DNA of 64,000 nt from Chryseolinea soli (lineage in GTDB: Bacteria > Bacteroidota > Bacteroidia > Cytophagales > Cyclobacteriaceae): contig NZ_CP032382.1 of NCBI RefSeq assembly GCF_003589925.1, positions 2,418,001 to 2,482,000 on the forward strand, given 5' to 3'. Positions 35,553 through 45,071 of this stretch are shown here, piece by piece. How positions within the stretch are numbered: the first letter of the stretch is position 1; each line of letters opens with the position of its first letter. The translations under genes were made by a program, and so were the position numbers. The notes beneath the pieces were generated by a model. The model made no database searches. It was given only the letters and a program-made list of their open reading frames with translations, and was not told where the DNA came from.

Positions 35553-38500
35553 ATGATGAAAAAAATACGAATCCTTTTATTGCCTCTGGCAATGCTGCTT
35601 TGCGGATATGTCTCCGCACAAACAGTGACAGGAAAAGTGACCTCCGCTTCCGATGGCGCGCCCGTTCCAGGGGTGTCCGTAGTGGTTAAAGGTACGACGG
35701 TAGGTACAACCACCAATGCAGAAGGAGACTACACCCTTAGCGGTTCCGACGTTGGCGGCGGAACGCTCGTGTTTTCCTTTATTGGCTTTGAAACTCAGGA
35801 AGTTGCAGTAGGGAACCAAACGACGGTGAACGTGTCGCTCGCGGAAGATATTAAAGAGCTTGGCGAAGTCGTTGTCACCGCCCTCGGCATTTCGAAAGAG
35901 ACCCGGACTTTGGGATACTCGGTGTCGAAAGTAGACGGCGAGCAGATGAACAAGGCGCGTGAGAACAACGTGGCATTGTCGTTGGCCGGCCGTGTTGCCG
36001 GTTTGAACGTGAAGGGTACCAGCGGTGGTCCCGGCGGTACCGCCCGCATCCTGTTGCGCGGTATGCCCAGCATGACCAGCGGTGGTGCGCCACTCTTCGT
36101 TATCAACGGTGTGCCGATGGACAACACACAACGCGGCAGTGCCGGCGAGTGGGGTGGATCGGACAACGGTGACGGTATTGGTAACCTGAACCCTGACGAT
36201 ATCGAAAGCATGACGGTATTGAAAGGACAATCGGCCTCTGCGCTTTACGGTTCGCGTGCCACGAACGGTGTGATCCTGATCACCACCAAAAAGGGCAAAA
36301 AAGGTGACTTCGCCGTAGAATACAACATGAACTACATGGCTGACAAGGCGGCAAACTATACCGACTTTCAGTATGATTACGGACAAGGCCTCAACGGTGC
36401 CAAACCCACAACGGCCCTGGAAGCACAACAAACTTCGCGCATGAGCTGGGGAGCGAAGCTCGACGGCACGCAGGTGATCCAGTACGACGGCAACTCGTAT
36501 GCTTACTCCGCGCAAAAGAACAACATCAAAAACTTCTACAGAACGGGTTCTTCCATCACCAACACCGTTTCGGTTTCAAAGGGCGGCGAGAACGGGTCTT
36601 TCCGTTTGTCGTTGTCTAACCTGGACAACAACTCCATCGTGCGCAACAGCGGGATCGGTCGCAAGACGATCAACTTGAACATCGAACAGAACATCACCTC
36701 GAAGTTGAAGGTGAATGTGATGGCCAACTACATCGACGAGCGGTCTAAGAATCGTCCTCAATTGAGTGACGGTCCCATGAACCCCAACAACGGATTGTTC
36801 CTGGCGACCAACATCGACGAAAACATCCTTAACCCGGGCTATAACAAGACCACGGGTTTTGAGACACGCTACGGCGACGACGAGTACGTTACCAACCCTT
36901 GGTTTGTGGTGAACCAGTACGTCAACAACCTCTCCCGGAAACGCTTGATCTCTGCCGTTTCGGCACGCTATGATATCACGAAGTGGTTGTATGCACAAGG
37001 CCGCATCGGCTACGACATGATGAATGACGGTGTATTTAAAGTAGAGCCGTGGGGAACGGCATACGTGACGGCGCCCCTTCCCTGGGGGAACTTCCGCGGG
37101 AACCTGCAAGAACAATCTACAGCCCTGACCACGGAAGCCAACGTCGACGGTTTGATCGGCGTATCAAAAGAATTGTCCCAGGATTTCAGTCTGGATGCAT
37201 TGGTCGGCGCAAACACACGGACCAACCAGTGGGAGTATCAGCGCGTCGCGGGGAGCACGTTCATCATGCCCTATCTGTACACGCTCAGCAACGTCGCTAC
37301 GGTTAACACGAACCCGGCTGACAACTATAAGTTCACCAAGAAACGTGTCAACTCCGGGTACTATTCCATCGACTTGGCTTATAAGCACCTCCTGACGTTG
37401 AGCACCACCGGTCGTTACGATGCGTATTCAACGCTGCCATCCAGTAACAATACGGTATTTACACCTTCCGTTTCGACAAGCTTTATTTTCTCCGAGCTCA
37501 CAGACCTTCCCAGCATGAGCCTTGGTAAGTTCCGCGCGTCATGGGCACAAACCAGCGGCGATCCAGCAGACCCCTACAAGACTCAATTGTACTATTCGTT
37601 GCAAAGCCCCATCAATGGAACTCCCATGGGAACCTTTAGCACCGATCAACCCAACGGCTTGCTGAAGCCCTTTACACTGACCGAAGTGGAATTAGGTGTT
37701 GAGTTGAAATTCTTCGAGAACCGCTTGGGACTTGACCTCGCCTGGTACAACAGAAAATCCAAGAACGAGATCATGCCCTCCACATTAAGCGCTGCCACCG
37801 GATTCACCACAGGCTATGTGGGTACAGGTTCTACACAAAACACGGGTCTCGAGGTTTTGCTGACCGGCAGCCCCGTGCGGACATCCAACTTCAACTGGAA
37901 TGTTACCTTCAACATCACCACGGTGAAGAACAGAATTCTGGAAACCGATACGGATGGTAAAAACCAAAGCCTGGGATCCAATCGCGGAACTCTTGGCAAT
38001 GCCATTACCGCCTACGTGAAAGGTTCATCAGGACCGCAGATCTTGGCCTATGACTACAAGCGCAGTGCGAGCGGTCAGATCATTGTTGACGCTTCCGGTC
38101 TGCCGGTTCGTGGCGATCTGGTCCAGATGGGACAGGTACTTCCCAAAGTATTTGGGGGTCTCACCAACGACTTCAGCTACAAGAACATCAACTTCTCATT
38201 CCTGGTTGACTACAACTTTGGCAACAAGGTATTGTCGGCAACGGAGTACTACTCGATCCTGAGAGGTTTGAACAAGAAGACGCTGGAAGGAAGACAGGAA
38301 GGTATCACCACCGGCGTTTTGGCGGACGGTACAACCAATACTACTACCGCTGCGCCTCAAGACTACTATCGTGCGGTAGCACAACAGATCACGTCCACCA
38401 GCGTGGTGAGTGGAGATTTCATCAAGCTGCGCCAGATGACCTTGGGCTACACATTCCCCGCTTCGGCCTTCGCAAATGTTCCGTTGATTCGTTCGGTACA

Positions 38501-38663
38501 GATTTCATTGGTAGGAAGAAACCTTGCCATCCTGATGCGTAAAGCGAAAAATATCGACCCGGAAGCGAGCTTCGCCTCGAACGTGAAGTACTACGGAATC
38601 GAAGGCACCAGCTTGCCCTCTACCCGCTCATACGGCTTCAACCTGAATGTGAAGTTTAAGTAA
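35553..38663 (+). CDS. SusC/RagA-family TonB-linked outer membrane transporter
   Basis: A 1036-residue outer-membrane transporter without an STN domain. The signal peptide (1-22, cut after VSAQ) is followed by the carboxypeptidase-like domain (TVTGKVTSASDGAPVPGVSV, 25-100), the TonB-box LGEVVVTALGI, a plug (SLAGRVAGLNV, SALYGSRATNGVILITTKK) and a barrel ending in YGFNLNVKFK. It is followed by its SusD partner and is not linked to a sigma/FecR pair, so its regulation is different from the first PUL. Substrate is unknown. Confidence 0.95.
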   Translation: MMKKIRILLLPLAMLLCGYVSAQTVTGKVTSASDGAPVPGVSVVVKGTTVGTTTNAEGDYTLSGSDVGGGTLVFSFIGFETQEVAVGNQTTVNVSLAEDIKELGEVVVTALGISKETRTLGYSVSKVDGEQMNKARENNVALSLAGRVAGLNVKGTSGGPGGTARILLRGMPSMTSGGAPLFVINGVPMDNTQRGSAGEWGGSDNGDGIGNLNPDDIESMTVLKGQSASALYGSRATNGVILITTKKGKKGDFAVEYNMNYMADKAANYTDFQYDYGQGLNGAKPTTALEAQQTSRMSWGAKLDGTQVIQYDGNSYAYSAQKNNIKNFYRTGSSITNTVSVSKGGENGSFRLSLSNLDNNSIVRNSGIGRKTINLNIEQNITSKLKVNVMANYIDERSKNRPQLSDGPMNPNNGLFLATNIDENILNPGYNKTTGFETRYGDDEYVTNPWFVVNQYVNNLSRKRLISAVSARYDITKWLYAQGRIGYDMMNDGVFKVEPWGTAYVTAPLPWGNFRGNLQEQSTALTTEANVDGLIGVSKELSQDFSLDALVGANTRTNQWEYQRVAGSTFIMPYLYTLSNVATVNTNPADNYKFTKKRVNSGYYSIDLAYKHLLTLSTTGRYDAYSTLPSSNNTVFTPSVSTSFIFSELTDLPSMSLGKFRASWAQTSGDPADPYKTQLYYSLQSPINGTPMGTFSTDQPNGLLKPFTLTEVELGVELKFFENRLGLDLAWYNRKSKNEIMPSTLSAATGFTTGYVGTGSTQNTGLEVLLTGSPVRTSNFNWNVTFNITTVKNRILETDTDGKNQSLGSNRGTLGNAITAYVKGSSGPQILAYDYKRSASGQIIVDASGLPVRGDLVQMGQVLPKVFGGLTNDFSYKNINFSFLVDYNFGNKVLSATEYYSILRGLNKKTLEGRQEGITTGVLADGTTNTTTAAPQDYYRAVAQQITSTSVVSGDFIKLRQMTLGYTFPASAFANVPLIRSVQISLVGRNLAILMRKAKNIDPEASFASNVKYYGIEGTSLPSTRSYGFNLNVKFK

Positions 38664-38708
38664 TCCACGATCATGATGTTTAGTGTGAGACCTAAAAAAA
38701 CAAATGAA

Positions 38709-40328
38709 ATGAAAAGAACATTCACAATCATATCCCGACTTGTCTTGATCGTGGCGATCATGGTAGGTTGTACCAACGACTTTGAGTCGATCAATACCGA
38801 TCCCACCAAGTCATCGCCCAGTACCTTTGATTCCAATTATTTCCTCTCAAACGCGCAGTGGACCTATGCCGACGGTATCACCGGATATAGTGGTCCCGTT
38901 TTGTTCCAAAGCGGCTGGGTTCAATTGTTGGCTTCTACCAGTTCTGGCGGTGCAAATTACTATTCCAATATGGACAAGTATGTTCCCTCCAGCAACACCA
39001 ATTCGTATCAGGCTACCAGTTGGAACCAGTGCTACCGTTCCGGCGCCTTCGCCAGCGAGATGATCAAGAACACCGAGACCGATCCGGAAAAAGTAAACAT
39101 TACGGCCGTGGGTCGCATCGTACGCGTGATGTCAGTACACTATATTACAGATGTTTACGGTGATGCTCCTTACTCGCAAGCCTGGAAGGCCAACAGCAAT
39201 GTATCGTTGCCGGAGTACGATACTCAGCAAAACCTTTACAAATCGTTGTTAGCCGACCTGGATGGTGCGCTTACCTCCATGGATGCCTCAAAGGCAATCC
39301 CGTCAGCGGACATATTTTACAAAGGCGATTTTGCTAAATGGAAGAAGTTTGGTTACTCGCTGATGCTGCGCATTGCTATGCGCCTCACCAAAGCAGATGC
39401 CGCCACTGCAAAAACGTACGCTGAGAAAGCCGCCGCAGGAGGTACCTTTGCAAGCGCTGCCGATGATGCTTACGTGATCGCGGACAACGCTAACGGCTAT
39501 CGCAACAACTACGCAGGAAGTCTGATGACAGCGGCCGACTACTACCAGGTGCGTTGGAGCAAAACACTGATCGACTATTTGAGCAGCACGAGCGATCCTC
39601 GTTTGGGTGTTATCGCTGAAGTGCCTCAGGACGGCCTTAAAAATAACCAGGATGCTACCAAGCCGGGTAATTCCACTCCCGCTGCCCAATTGGGTCTTCC
39701 CAATGGATTTGATCTGAATGGAGGCGCGACAGACATCACTACCTCACCGGGATATCCGGGCGGTACCGGAAGCGGTGCTGATGCAACGCCGATTGGGAAG
39801 TACTCTCGTCCCAAGACAGCCATCTACGGTAACTTCAATGCTCCCGTATTTGTTGTTACCTATGCGCAGACGGAATTGTTATTGGCCGAGGCTGCTGTCA
39901 GAGGATACAATGTCGGAGGCTCGGCTGCCGAACACTACGGCAACGGTGTAGAAGGTGCTATGTTGGCCCTCGCACCCTTCGGTGCCGCTGCCACGATTGA
40001 TGCGGCTGTCGCTGCCAATTACGCAGCAGCGCACCCGCTGATCGAAACTTCGAATGATGCGTCTCTGAAAATGATCAACGAGCAATACTGGGCAACCAGC
40101 GGAGCCTTGATGAACTTCGCCGAGGCTTGGAACAACTGGAAACGTTCAGGATATCCTGTGCTGACACCGGTCGTTGCATCCGGCAACTTTTCGAACGGTG
40201 CCATTCCCCGTCGCGAACCTTACCCCACGACAGAATCTACCCTTAACACCGTCAACTATAAAGCAGCCGTGGATCGTCTCGACGGCAAGCAAGATAGTTG
40301 GAGTGCAAAAGTTTGGTGGGATCAATAA
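38709..40328 (+). CDS. SusD/RagB-like outer membrane lipoprotein
   Basis: Starting at the ATG at 38709, a 539-residue lipoprotein (lipobox IMVGC) of the SusD-like_2 type, with the typical start CTNDFESINTDPTKS. TPR-like helices with FVVTYAQTELLLAEAAVRGY near residue 395 and a conserved end NFAEAWNNWKRSGYP are visible. Its partner susC ends 45 bp upstream. A strong terminator follows, so the FG-GAP gene behind may be expressed at a lower level or from its own promoter. Confidence 0.93.
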   Translation: MKRTFTIISRLVLIVAIMVGCTNDFESINTDPTKSSPSTFDSNYFLSNAQWTYADGITGYSGPVLFQSGWVQLLASTSSGGANYYSNMDKYVPSSNTNSYQATSWNQCYRSGAFASEMIKNTETDPEKVNITAVGRIVRVMSVHYITDVYGDAPYSQAWKANSNVSLPEYDTQQNLYKSLLADLDGALTSMDASKAIPSADIFYKGDFAKWKKFGYSLMLRIAMRLTKADAATAKTYAEKAAAGGTFASAADDAYVIADNANGYRNNYAGSLMTAADYYQVRWSKTLIDYLSSTSDPRLGVIAEVPQDGLKNNQDATKPGNSTPAAQLGLPNGFDLNGGATDITTSPGYPGGTGSGADATPIGKYSRPKTAIYGNFNAPVFVVTYAQTELLLAEAAVRGYNVGGSAAEHYGNGVEGAMLALAPFGAAATIDAAVAANYAAAHPLIETSNDASLKMINEQYWATSGALMNFAEAWNNWKRSGYPVLTPVVASGNFSNGAIPRREPYPTTESTLNTVNYKAAVDRLDGKQDSWSAKVWWDQ

Positions 40329-40341
40329 GAGAATCTCCTTC

Positions 40342-40376
40342 AAAGGGGCAGGCCCAAAGCCTGCCCCTTTTTTTTA
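40342..40376 (+). terminator. terminator after SusD
   Basis: Stem AAAGGGGCAGGC / GCCTGCCCCTTT with loop CCAAA and a long T run, 14 bp after the SusD stop codon. Confidence 0.9.
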
Positions 40377-40409
40377 TTTTTTTTTTAGACCTCTAGGCTA
40401 CTCGAAGAT

Positions 40410-43400
40410 ATGCGCGCGCGTTTGATGTTTTTTTTGCGGACCATGAAGTGGATGGTGCCGGTGGCCGTCATGGGTATGATCAGCGTTCATTCCGTTCAGG
40501 CGCAGCAAGAACCGTTGTTCGAATGGGTGCCACCCGCCCGCAGTGGTGTGACGTTTAAGAATACCATCAAAGAAACCGCCCGCAACAATGCCCTCACGTA
40601 TGAAAACATTTACAATGGGGGTGGCGTTGCCATTGGCGATATCAACAATGACGGATTGGACGACATCTACTTGATCGCCAATGCCGGCAGCAACAAGTTG
40701 TATCTCAACGTTGACAATTTTAAGTTTAAGGACATCACATCGTCAGCCGGCGTGGCTTGCAGCACAGGTTGGAAAACCGGCGTGAGCATGGTCGATATCA
40801 ACGCCGATGGTCTGCTGGATATTTATGTATGTCGCTCCGGCAAGGAGAATATTGAAGATCGAAGAAATCATTTCTTTATCAATCAAGGCAATTTGACCTT
40901 CGTAGACAAAGCTAAGGAAATGAATCTGGACGATCCTTCGTATTCAACCCAAGCCGCATTTTTCGACTACGATAAAGACGGAGACCTGGATGTTTATTTA
41001 CTGGCTACGAATGTGAAGGTCATACGTGACCTTGAATTTAAAGATGCACGGACCACCGTGCACCCCTATGCAGGTGATAAGTTATTCAGGAATGATAACG
41101 GTCACTTTGTCGACGTAACGGCGAAGGCTGGCATTTTATCAAATGCATTGGGTTTCGGGCTCGGCATCGCCGTGTCGGATATCAACAAAGATGGCTGGCC
41201 GGACCTGTATATTTCAAACGACTACATCGAACCCGACTATCTCTATATCAACAACGGAGACGGTACATTTGCAGACAAGCTGCCTGAATACCTACGACAT
41301 ATTTCCCATTTCTCCATGGGAGTCGATGTGAGCGATATCAATAATGATGAATGGCCGGATATCTATACGCTGGACATGTTGCCGGAGGATAATTATAGAC
41401 AGAAGTTACTCTACGGCCCCGATAACTATGAGCACTATGCGCTGTCGGTAAAGGAAGGGTTTTATCATCAGTACATGCGCAATATGCTTCATTTGAGCAA
41501 TGGCAATGGAACCTTCAGCGAGATTGGTCAATTTTCAGGCATTTCAAACACCGACTGGAGTTGGGCACCCCTGTTTGCCGACTATGACAACGACGGTTGG
41601 AAAGATCTCTTTGTCACCAATGGATACTTTCGGGATTATACGCAGCGTGATTTTCTGAAGTACAAGGGCGACTATTATTTTAAAAAAGCCATTGCGGGAG
41701 AAAAACCCGATACACTGGAACTGGCCACCATGATGAGCTCTACGCCGCTGCATAACTATATGTTCCGGAACAATGGAGATCTGACGTTTTCCGATCAAAG
41801 TTTTGCCTGGGGTTTTGAAAGGAAGACCTTTTCGAATGGCGCAGCGTTTGGCGATCTCGACAATGACGGGGACCTGGACCTAGTGGTGAATAATCAAAAC
41901 GAATCGGCCTTCTTATACAAGAATGTGTTGCGGGACAAGAATCCAACGGCATCCTTCCTTGGCATTAAGCTCAAAGGAGCTAAGGGAAATACATTCGGCA
42001 TAGGCAGTAAGGTTTTTGTATACGCCGGCAATAGAAGTCAGTATTTCGAGCAATCGCCCGTGCGCGGGTATCAGTCAAGCGTCGCCACAACACTGCACGT
42101 TGGACTTGGGAATGAAAAGAAAATTGATTCCGTGAGAGTGGAGTGGCCGTCGGGAAAGGTGAGTTTGCTCAAGGATATAGCGGTCGATCAGATCCTGTCT
42201 GTCGAGGAAAATGATGGCGTCAAACACCAGGTTGTCGCTGAGAAATTGAATCCGGTGTTTGCAGTGTCGGAACCGCTGGTTCCCTATTCACACCGGCAAT
42301 TTCCAATAAACGATTTTAAAAGACAGCCTTTGTTGTCGACCATGAAATCGAACTGCGGACCGGCAATAGCGACTGCCGACGTTAACGGCGACGGGTTAGT
42401 GGATGTTTTTGTAAGCGGATCCGAAGTTTTGCCGGGCAAACTATTTGTCCAAAGTAAGGAGGGCCGGTTCCACGAATCACTTTCCTTTCCGTCTTCGCAA
42501 AATGATGCGCGCACGGAAGTTGATGCCATCTTCTTTGACGCGGACAACGATAACGACCAGGATCTTTACGTGGTAAGCGGAGGTTATCATGACTATGCGG
42601 CAAAGGATCCCGTCTTCCAGGACAGGATCTACTTCAACGACGGTCAGGGTAATTTCACGCGACGCCCCGACGCATTGCCGGCGATACATACTTCTAAATC
42701 CTGTGCAAGAGCCGCCGATTTTGATTTGGATGGTGACGTTGACCTTTTTCTCGGAGGACGCGTCGTGCCGGGACGTTATCCAGTCGCACCTCCAAGTTAT
42801 TTATTACTTAACGATGGACATGGGCATTTTAGCAAAATGGACGATGCCGCTCTTCCTTCCCTCGTAAACGCCGGGATGATCACGGATGCCATCTGGTTAG
42901 ACCTCAATAGTGATCGATTTCCTGATCTGATTGCGGTCGGTGAGTTTATGCCGGTGAAAGTGTTCTTGAACAAAGAGGGAAAAAAGTTTGAAGAGGACGC
43001 TGGTGCATTTGTGGATGGTCCGCAGATGGGCCTTTGGAGCAAACTCGCAGCAGGTGATTTTGACCACGACGGAGATGTCGATTTGATCGCGGGCAACCAC
43101 GGTCTCAATTCACAGTTCAGAGCTTCTGATTCGGAGATGCTGGAATTGACGTACGCCGATTTTGATAAGAACGGTTCGATCGATCCCATCCTCACCAATT
43201 TTATTCAACATCAATCTTATCCAGTTGCCGGACGCGATGAATTGCTGGATCAGGTGTACAGCCTGAGAAAGAAATTCACTTCCTATGCAAGCTATGCACC
43301 CGCGAAACTCGGAATGCTCTTTTCTGAAACGGAGATCGGGCAGGCGAGCGTGCTGCGCGCCAATGAACTTCGGACCGTGCTGCTGGAAAATGTGAATGGA

Positions 43401-43733
43401 AAATTTGTAAAACATGCTTTACCGCCACAAGCGCAGTTCGCGCCCATTGGGGCAATCGAGGTGCTGGATTATAATGATGATGGCAAGCTTGACGTATTGC
43501 TCGCCGGCAATGAAAGTGCTATGCGCATTCGGTTAGGGGCCATTGATGCAAACTATGGCCAGCTGTTTCAGGGGGATGGACAAAACCATTTTAACTATAT
43601 TCCGCAGAGGCTGGCGGGTCTTTCACTAACCGGCGATGTCAAGTCGCTAAAGTGGATCACCGTGAACGGCCAGAAATATTTACTTGCCGGTATCAATAAC
43701 AAGGAAATCGTAACCTATAAAAAGACAAATTAG
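40410..43733 (+). CDS. FG-GAP/VCBS repeat protein with ASPIC/UnbV domain
   Basis: A 1107-residue exported protein (signal peptide ending SVQAQ near 30). I count 14 calcium-binding FG-GAP-like repeats of the DxNxDGxxD form (for example GDINNDGLDDIY near residue 75 and FDYDKDGDLDVY near 190), which should make a beta-propeller on the cell surface. An ASPIC/UnbV domain is seen at about 510-600 (GIGSKVFVYAGNRSQYFEQ, VRVEWPSGKVSLL). Such genes commonly accompany SusC/SusD pairs and haloperoxidase-like genes. Its exact role is not known. The gene ends 1 bp before the haloperoxidase-like start. Confidence 0.9.
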   Translation: MRARLMFFLRTMKWMVPVAVMGMISVHSVQAQQEPLFEWVPPARSGVTFKNTIKETARNNALTYENIYNGGGVAIGDINNDGLDDIYLIANAGSNKLYLNVDNFKFKDITSSAGVACSTGWKTGVSMVDINADGLLDIYVCRSGKENIEDRRNHFFINQGNLTFVDKAKEMNLDDPSYSTQAAFFDYDKDGDLDVYLLATNVKVIRDLEFKDARTTVHPYAGDKLFRNDNGHFVDVTAKAGILSNALGFGLGIAVSDINKDGWPDLYISNDYIEPDYLYINNGDGTFADKLPEYLRHISHFSMGVDVSDINNDEWPDIYTLDMLPEDNYRQKLLYGPDNYEHYALSVKEGFYHQYMRNMLHLSNGNGTFSEIGQFSGISNTDWSWAPLFADYDNDGWKDLFVTNGYFRDYTQRDFLKYKGDYYFKKAIAGEKPDTLELATMMSSTPLHNYMFRNNGDLTFSDQSFAWGFERKTFSNGAAFGDLDNDGDLDLVVNNQNESAFLYKNVLRDKNPTASFLGIKLKGAKGNTFGIGSKVFVYAGNRSQYFEQSPVRGYQSSVATTLHVGLGNEKKIDSVRVEWPSGKVSLLKDIAVDQILSVEENDGVKHQVVAEKLNPVFAVSEPLVPYSHRQFPINDFKRQPLLSTMKSNCGPAIATADVNGDGLVDVFVSGSEVLPGKLFVQSKEGRFHESLSFPSSQNDARTEVDAIFFDADNDNDQDLYVVSGGYHDYAAKDPVFQDRIYFNDGQGNFTRRPDALPAIHTSKSCARAADFDLDGDVDLFLGGRVVPGRYPVAPPSYLLLNDGHGHFSKMDDAALPSLVNAGMITDAIWLDLNSDRFPDLIAVGEFMPVKVFLNKEGKKFEEDAGAFVDGPQMGLWSKLAAGDFDHDGDVDLIAGNHGLNSQFRASDSEMLELTYADFDKNGSIDPILTNFIQHQSYPVAGRDELLDQVYSLRKKFTSYASYAPAKLGMLFSETEIGQASVLRANELRTVLLENVNGKFVKHALPPQAQFAPIGAIEVLDYNDDGKLDVLLAGNESAMRIRLGAIDANYGQLFQGDGQNHFNYIPQRLAGLSLTGDVKSLKWITVNGQKYLLAGINNKEIVTYKKTN

Positions 43734-43734
43734 G

Positions 43735-45048
43735 ATGAAGGCCTGGTGCATGTTTGTGTTGATGTGTTGCTTTGGCATGGCTGGAGGAAAGGAGAAGCCC
43801 GTGCCGGTGAGCGACTTTGTAAAATCTGCTTTTTCGCTGTCGGAGGTAATGCTCCACGATGTGGTGAATCCGCCCGCGGCGAGTCGGTTCTACGCTTATT
43901 GCATGCTGGGTGCCTATCAGGCGTTAAACCAGATCGAGCGGGAGCCCTTTGATCTTCCGTCAAGGTTTAAAATTCGTCCAAGCTTTTCTAACGTCCCCAT
44001 TCCATCCTGTGTATCGAAAGATTTTGTTGCGGCCTATGCGATGCTTGAAGTCGGCCGCCAACTGATGCCTTCGGGATATCTCCTTGAAAAAACACAGGCG
44101 ACCTTGTTGCAGGACTTCAAAAAGAAATATCATTTTTCCTCGCAATGCCTGGAGCAAAATATGGCCTTTGCGAAAACCGTCGCTGCGCAGGTTGTTGAAT
44201 ATTCCAAGACCGATGGCTACTCGAAATTGAGTACACTGAAAAGGTATAGCCCCGTGGTAGCGGAAGGGCATTGGTATCCCACACCACCGGAATACATGGC
44301 CGCCGTGGAGCCGCATTGGCAAACGATTCGCCCGTTTTTTCTGGATTCTGCACAGCAGATCACCTCACGCAGCGCCGCCGAGTTCTCGACGGACAAAGAC
44401 TCACCCTTTGGAAAATTGATGTATGAGGTTTATGATATCTCCAAAAAGATGTCGGCCGAGCAGCGGGCGATCGCCGGCTTTTGGGATTGCAATCCCTTTG
44501 CTGTTCAGTATTCCGGGCACATGGCGATAGGGATCAAAAAAATATCACCCGGTGGTCATTGGATGGGAATTACAGGCATTGCTTGCGTCTCTTCTTCGGC
44601 ATCGATCGAGAAGACGGTCTTGGCACACGCACTCGTCGCACTCACGCTGCACGACGCCTTTATCAGCTGCTGGCATGTGAAGTATCAAAGCGACCGTGTA
44701 CGACCCGAAACGGCGATAAACAAATACATCGATCCCAGTTGGAGGCCGCTCTTGCAAACGCCGCCCTTTCCCGAAAATACCAGTGGCCATAGCGTGATCT
44801 CCGCAGCATCTGCCTCCATACTCACCTTCCTGTTTGGCGACAACTTTAAGTTTACCGATACCAGTGAGGAATATTTTGGGTTGCCTGCTCGAAGTTTTGG
44901 ATCCTTCCAACAGGCCTCGGCCGAAGCGGGTATTTCAAGGTTATATGGGGGAATTCATTTCAGGGACTCCATCGAGAATGGACAAGAGCAAGGAGAAGGC
45001 GTCGGGCAGGCGATCGTTCAAAAGATTCAAGAGATCGCCAGGCCTTAA
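43735..45048 (+). CDS. vanadium-dependent haloperoxidase-like PAP2 protein
   Basis: A 437-residue protein with a signal peptide-like start and the three motifs of the PAP2/vanadium haloperoxidase fold: KYQSDRVRPE near 320, ENTSGHSVISA near 350, and SRLYGGIHFRDSIE near 400 with the vanadate- or phosphate-binding Arg and His. Members act as haloperoxidases or as acid phosphatases, and the sequence alone does not decide which. It follows the UnbV gene by 1 bp and is expected to be exported. The pairing with SusC/D and UnbV genes recurs in Bacteroidota. Confidence 0.88.
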   Translation: MKAWCMFVLMCCFGMAGGKEKPVPVSDFVKSAFSLSEVMLHDVVNPPAASRFYAYCMLGAYQALNQIEREPFDLPSRFKIRPSFSNVPIPSCVSKDFVAAYAMLEVGRQLMPSGYLLEKTQATLLQDFKKKYHFSSQCLEQNMAFAKTVAAQVVEYSKTDGYSKLSTLKRYSPVVAEGHWYPTPPEYMAAVEPHWQTIRPFFLDSAQQITSRSAAEFSTDKDSPFGKLMYEVYDISKKMSAEQRAIAGFWDCNPFAVQYSGHMAIGIKKISPGGHWMGITGIACVSSSASIEKTVLAHALVALTLHDAFISCWHVKYQSDRVRPETAINKYIDPSWRPLLQTPPFPENTSGHSVISAASASILTFLFGDNFKFTDTSEEYFGLPARSFGSFQQASAEAGISRLYGGIHFRDSIENGQEQGEGVGQAIVQKIQEIARP

Positions 45049-45071
45049 AGTGCCAAGGTAAGCTCTTCGAT

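Noticed and set aside
36000..36200. Long antisense frames over both SusC genes
   Set aside because: They are shadows of biased codon use in the susC reading frames and carry no motif.
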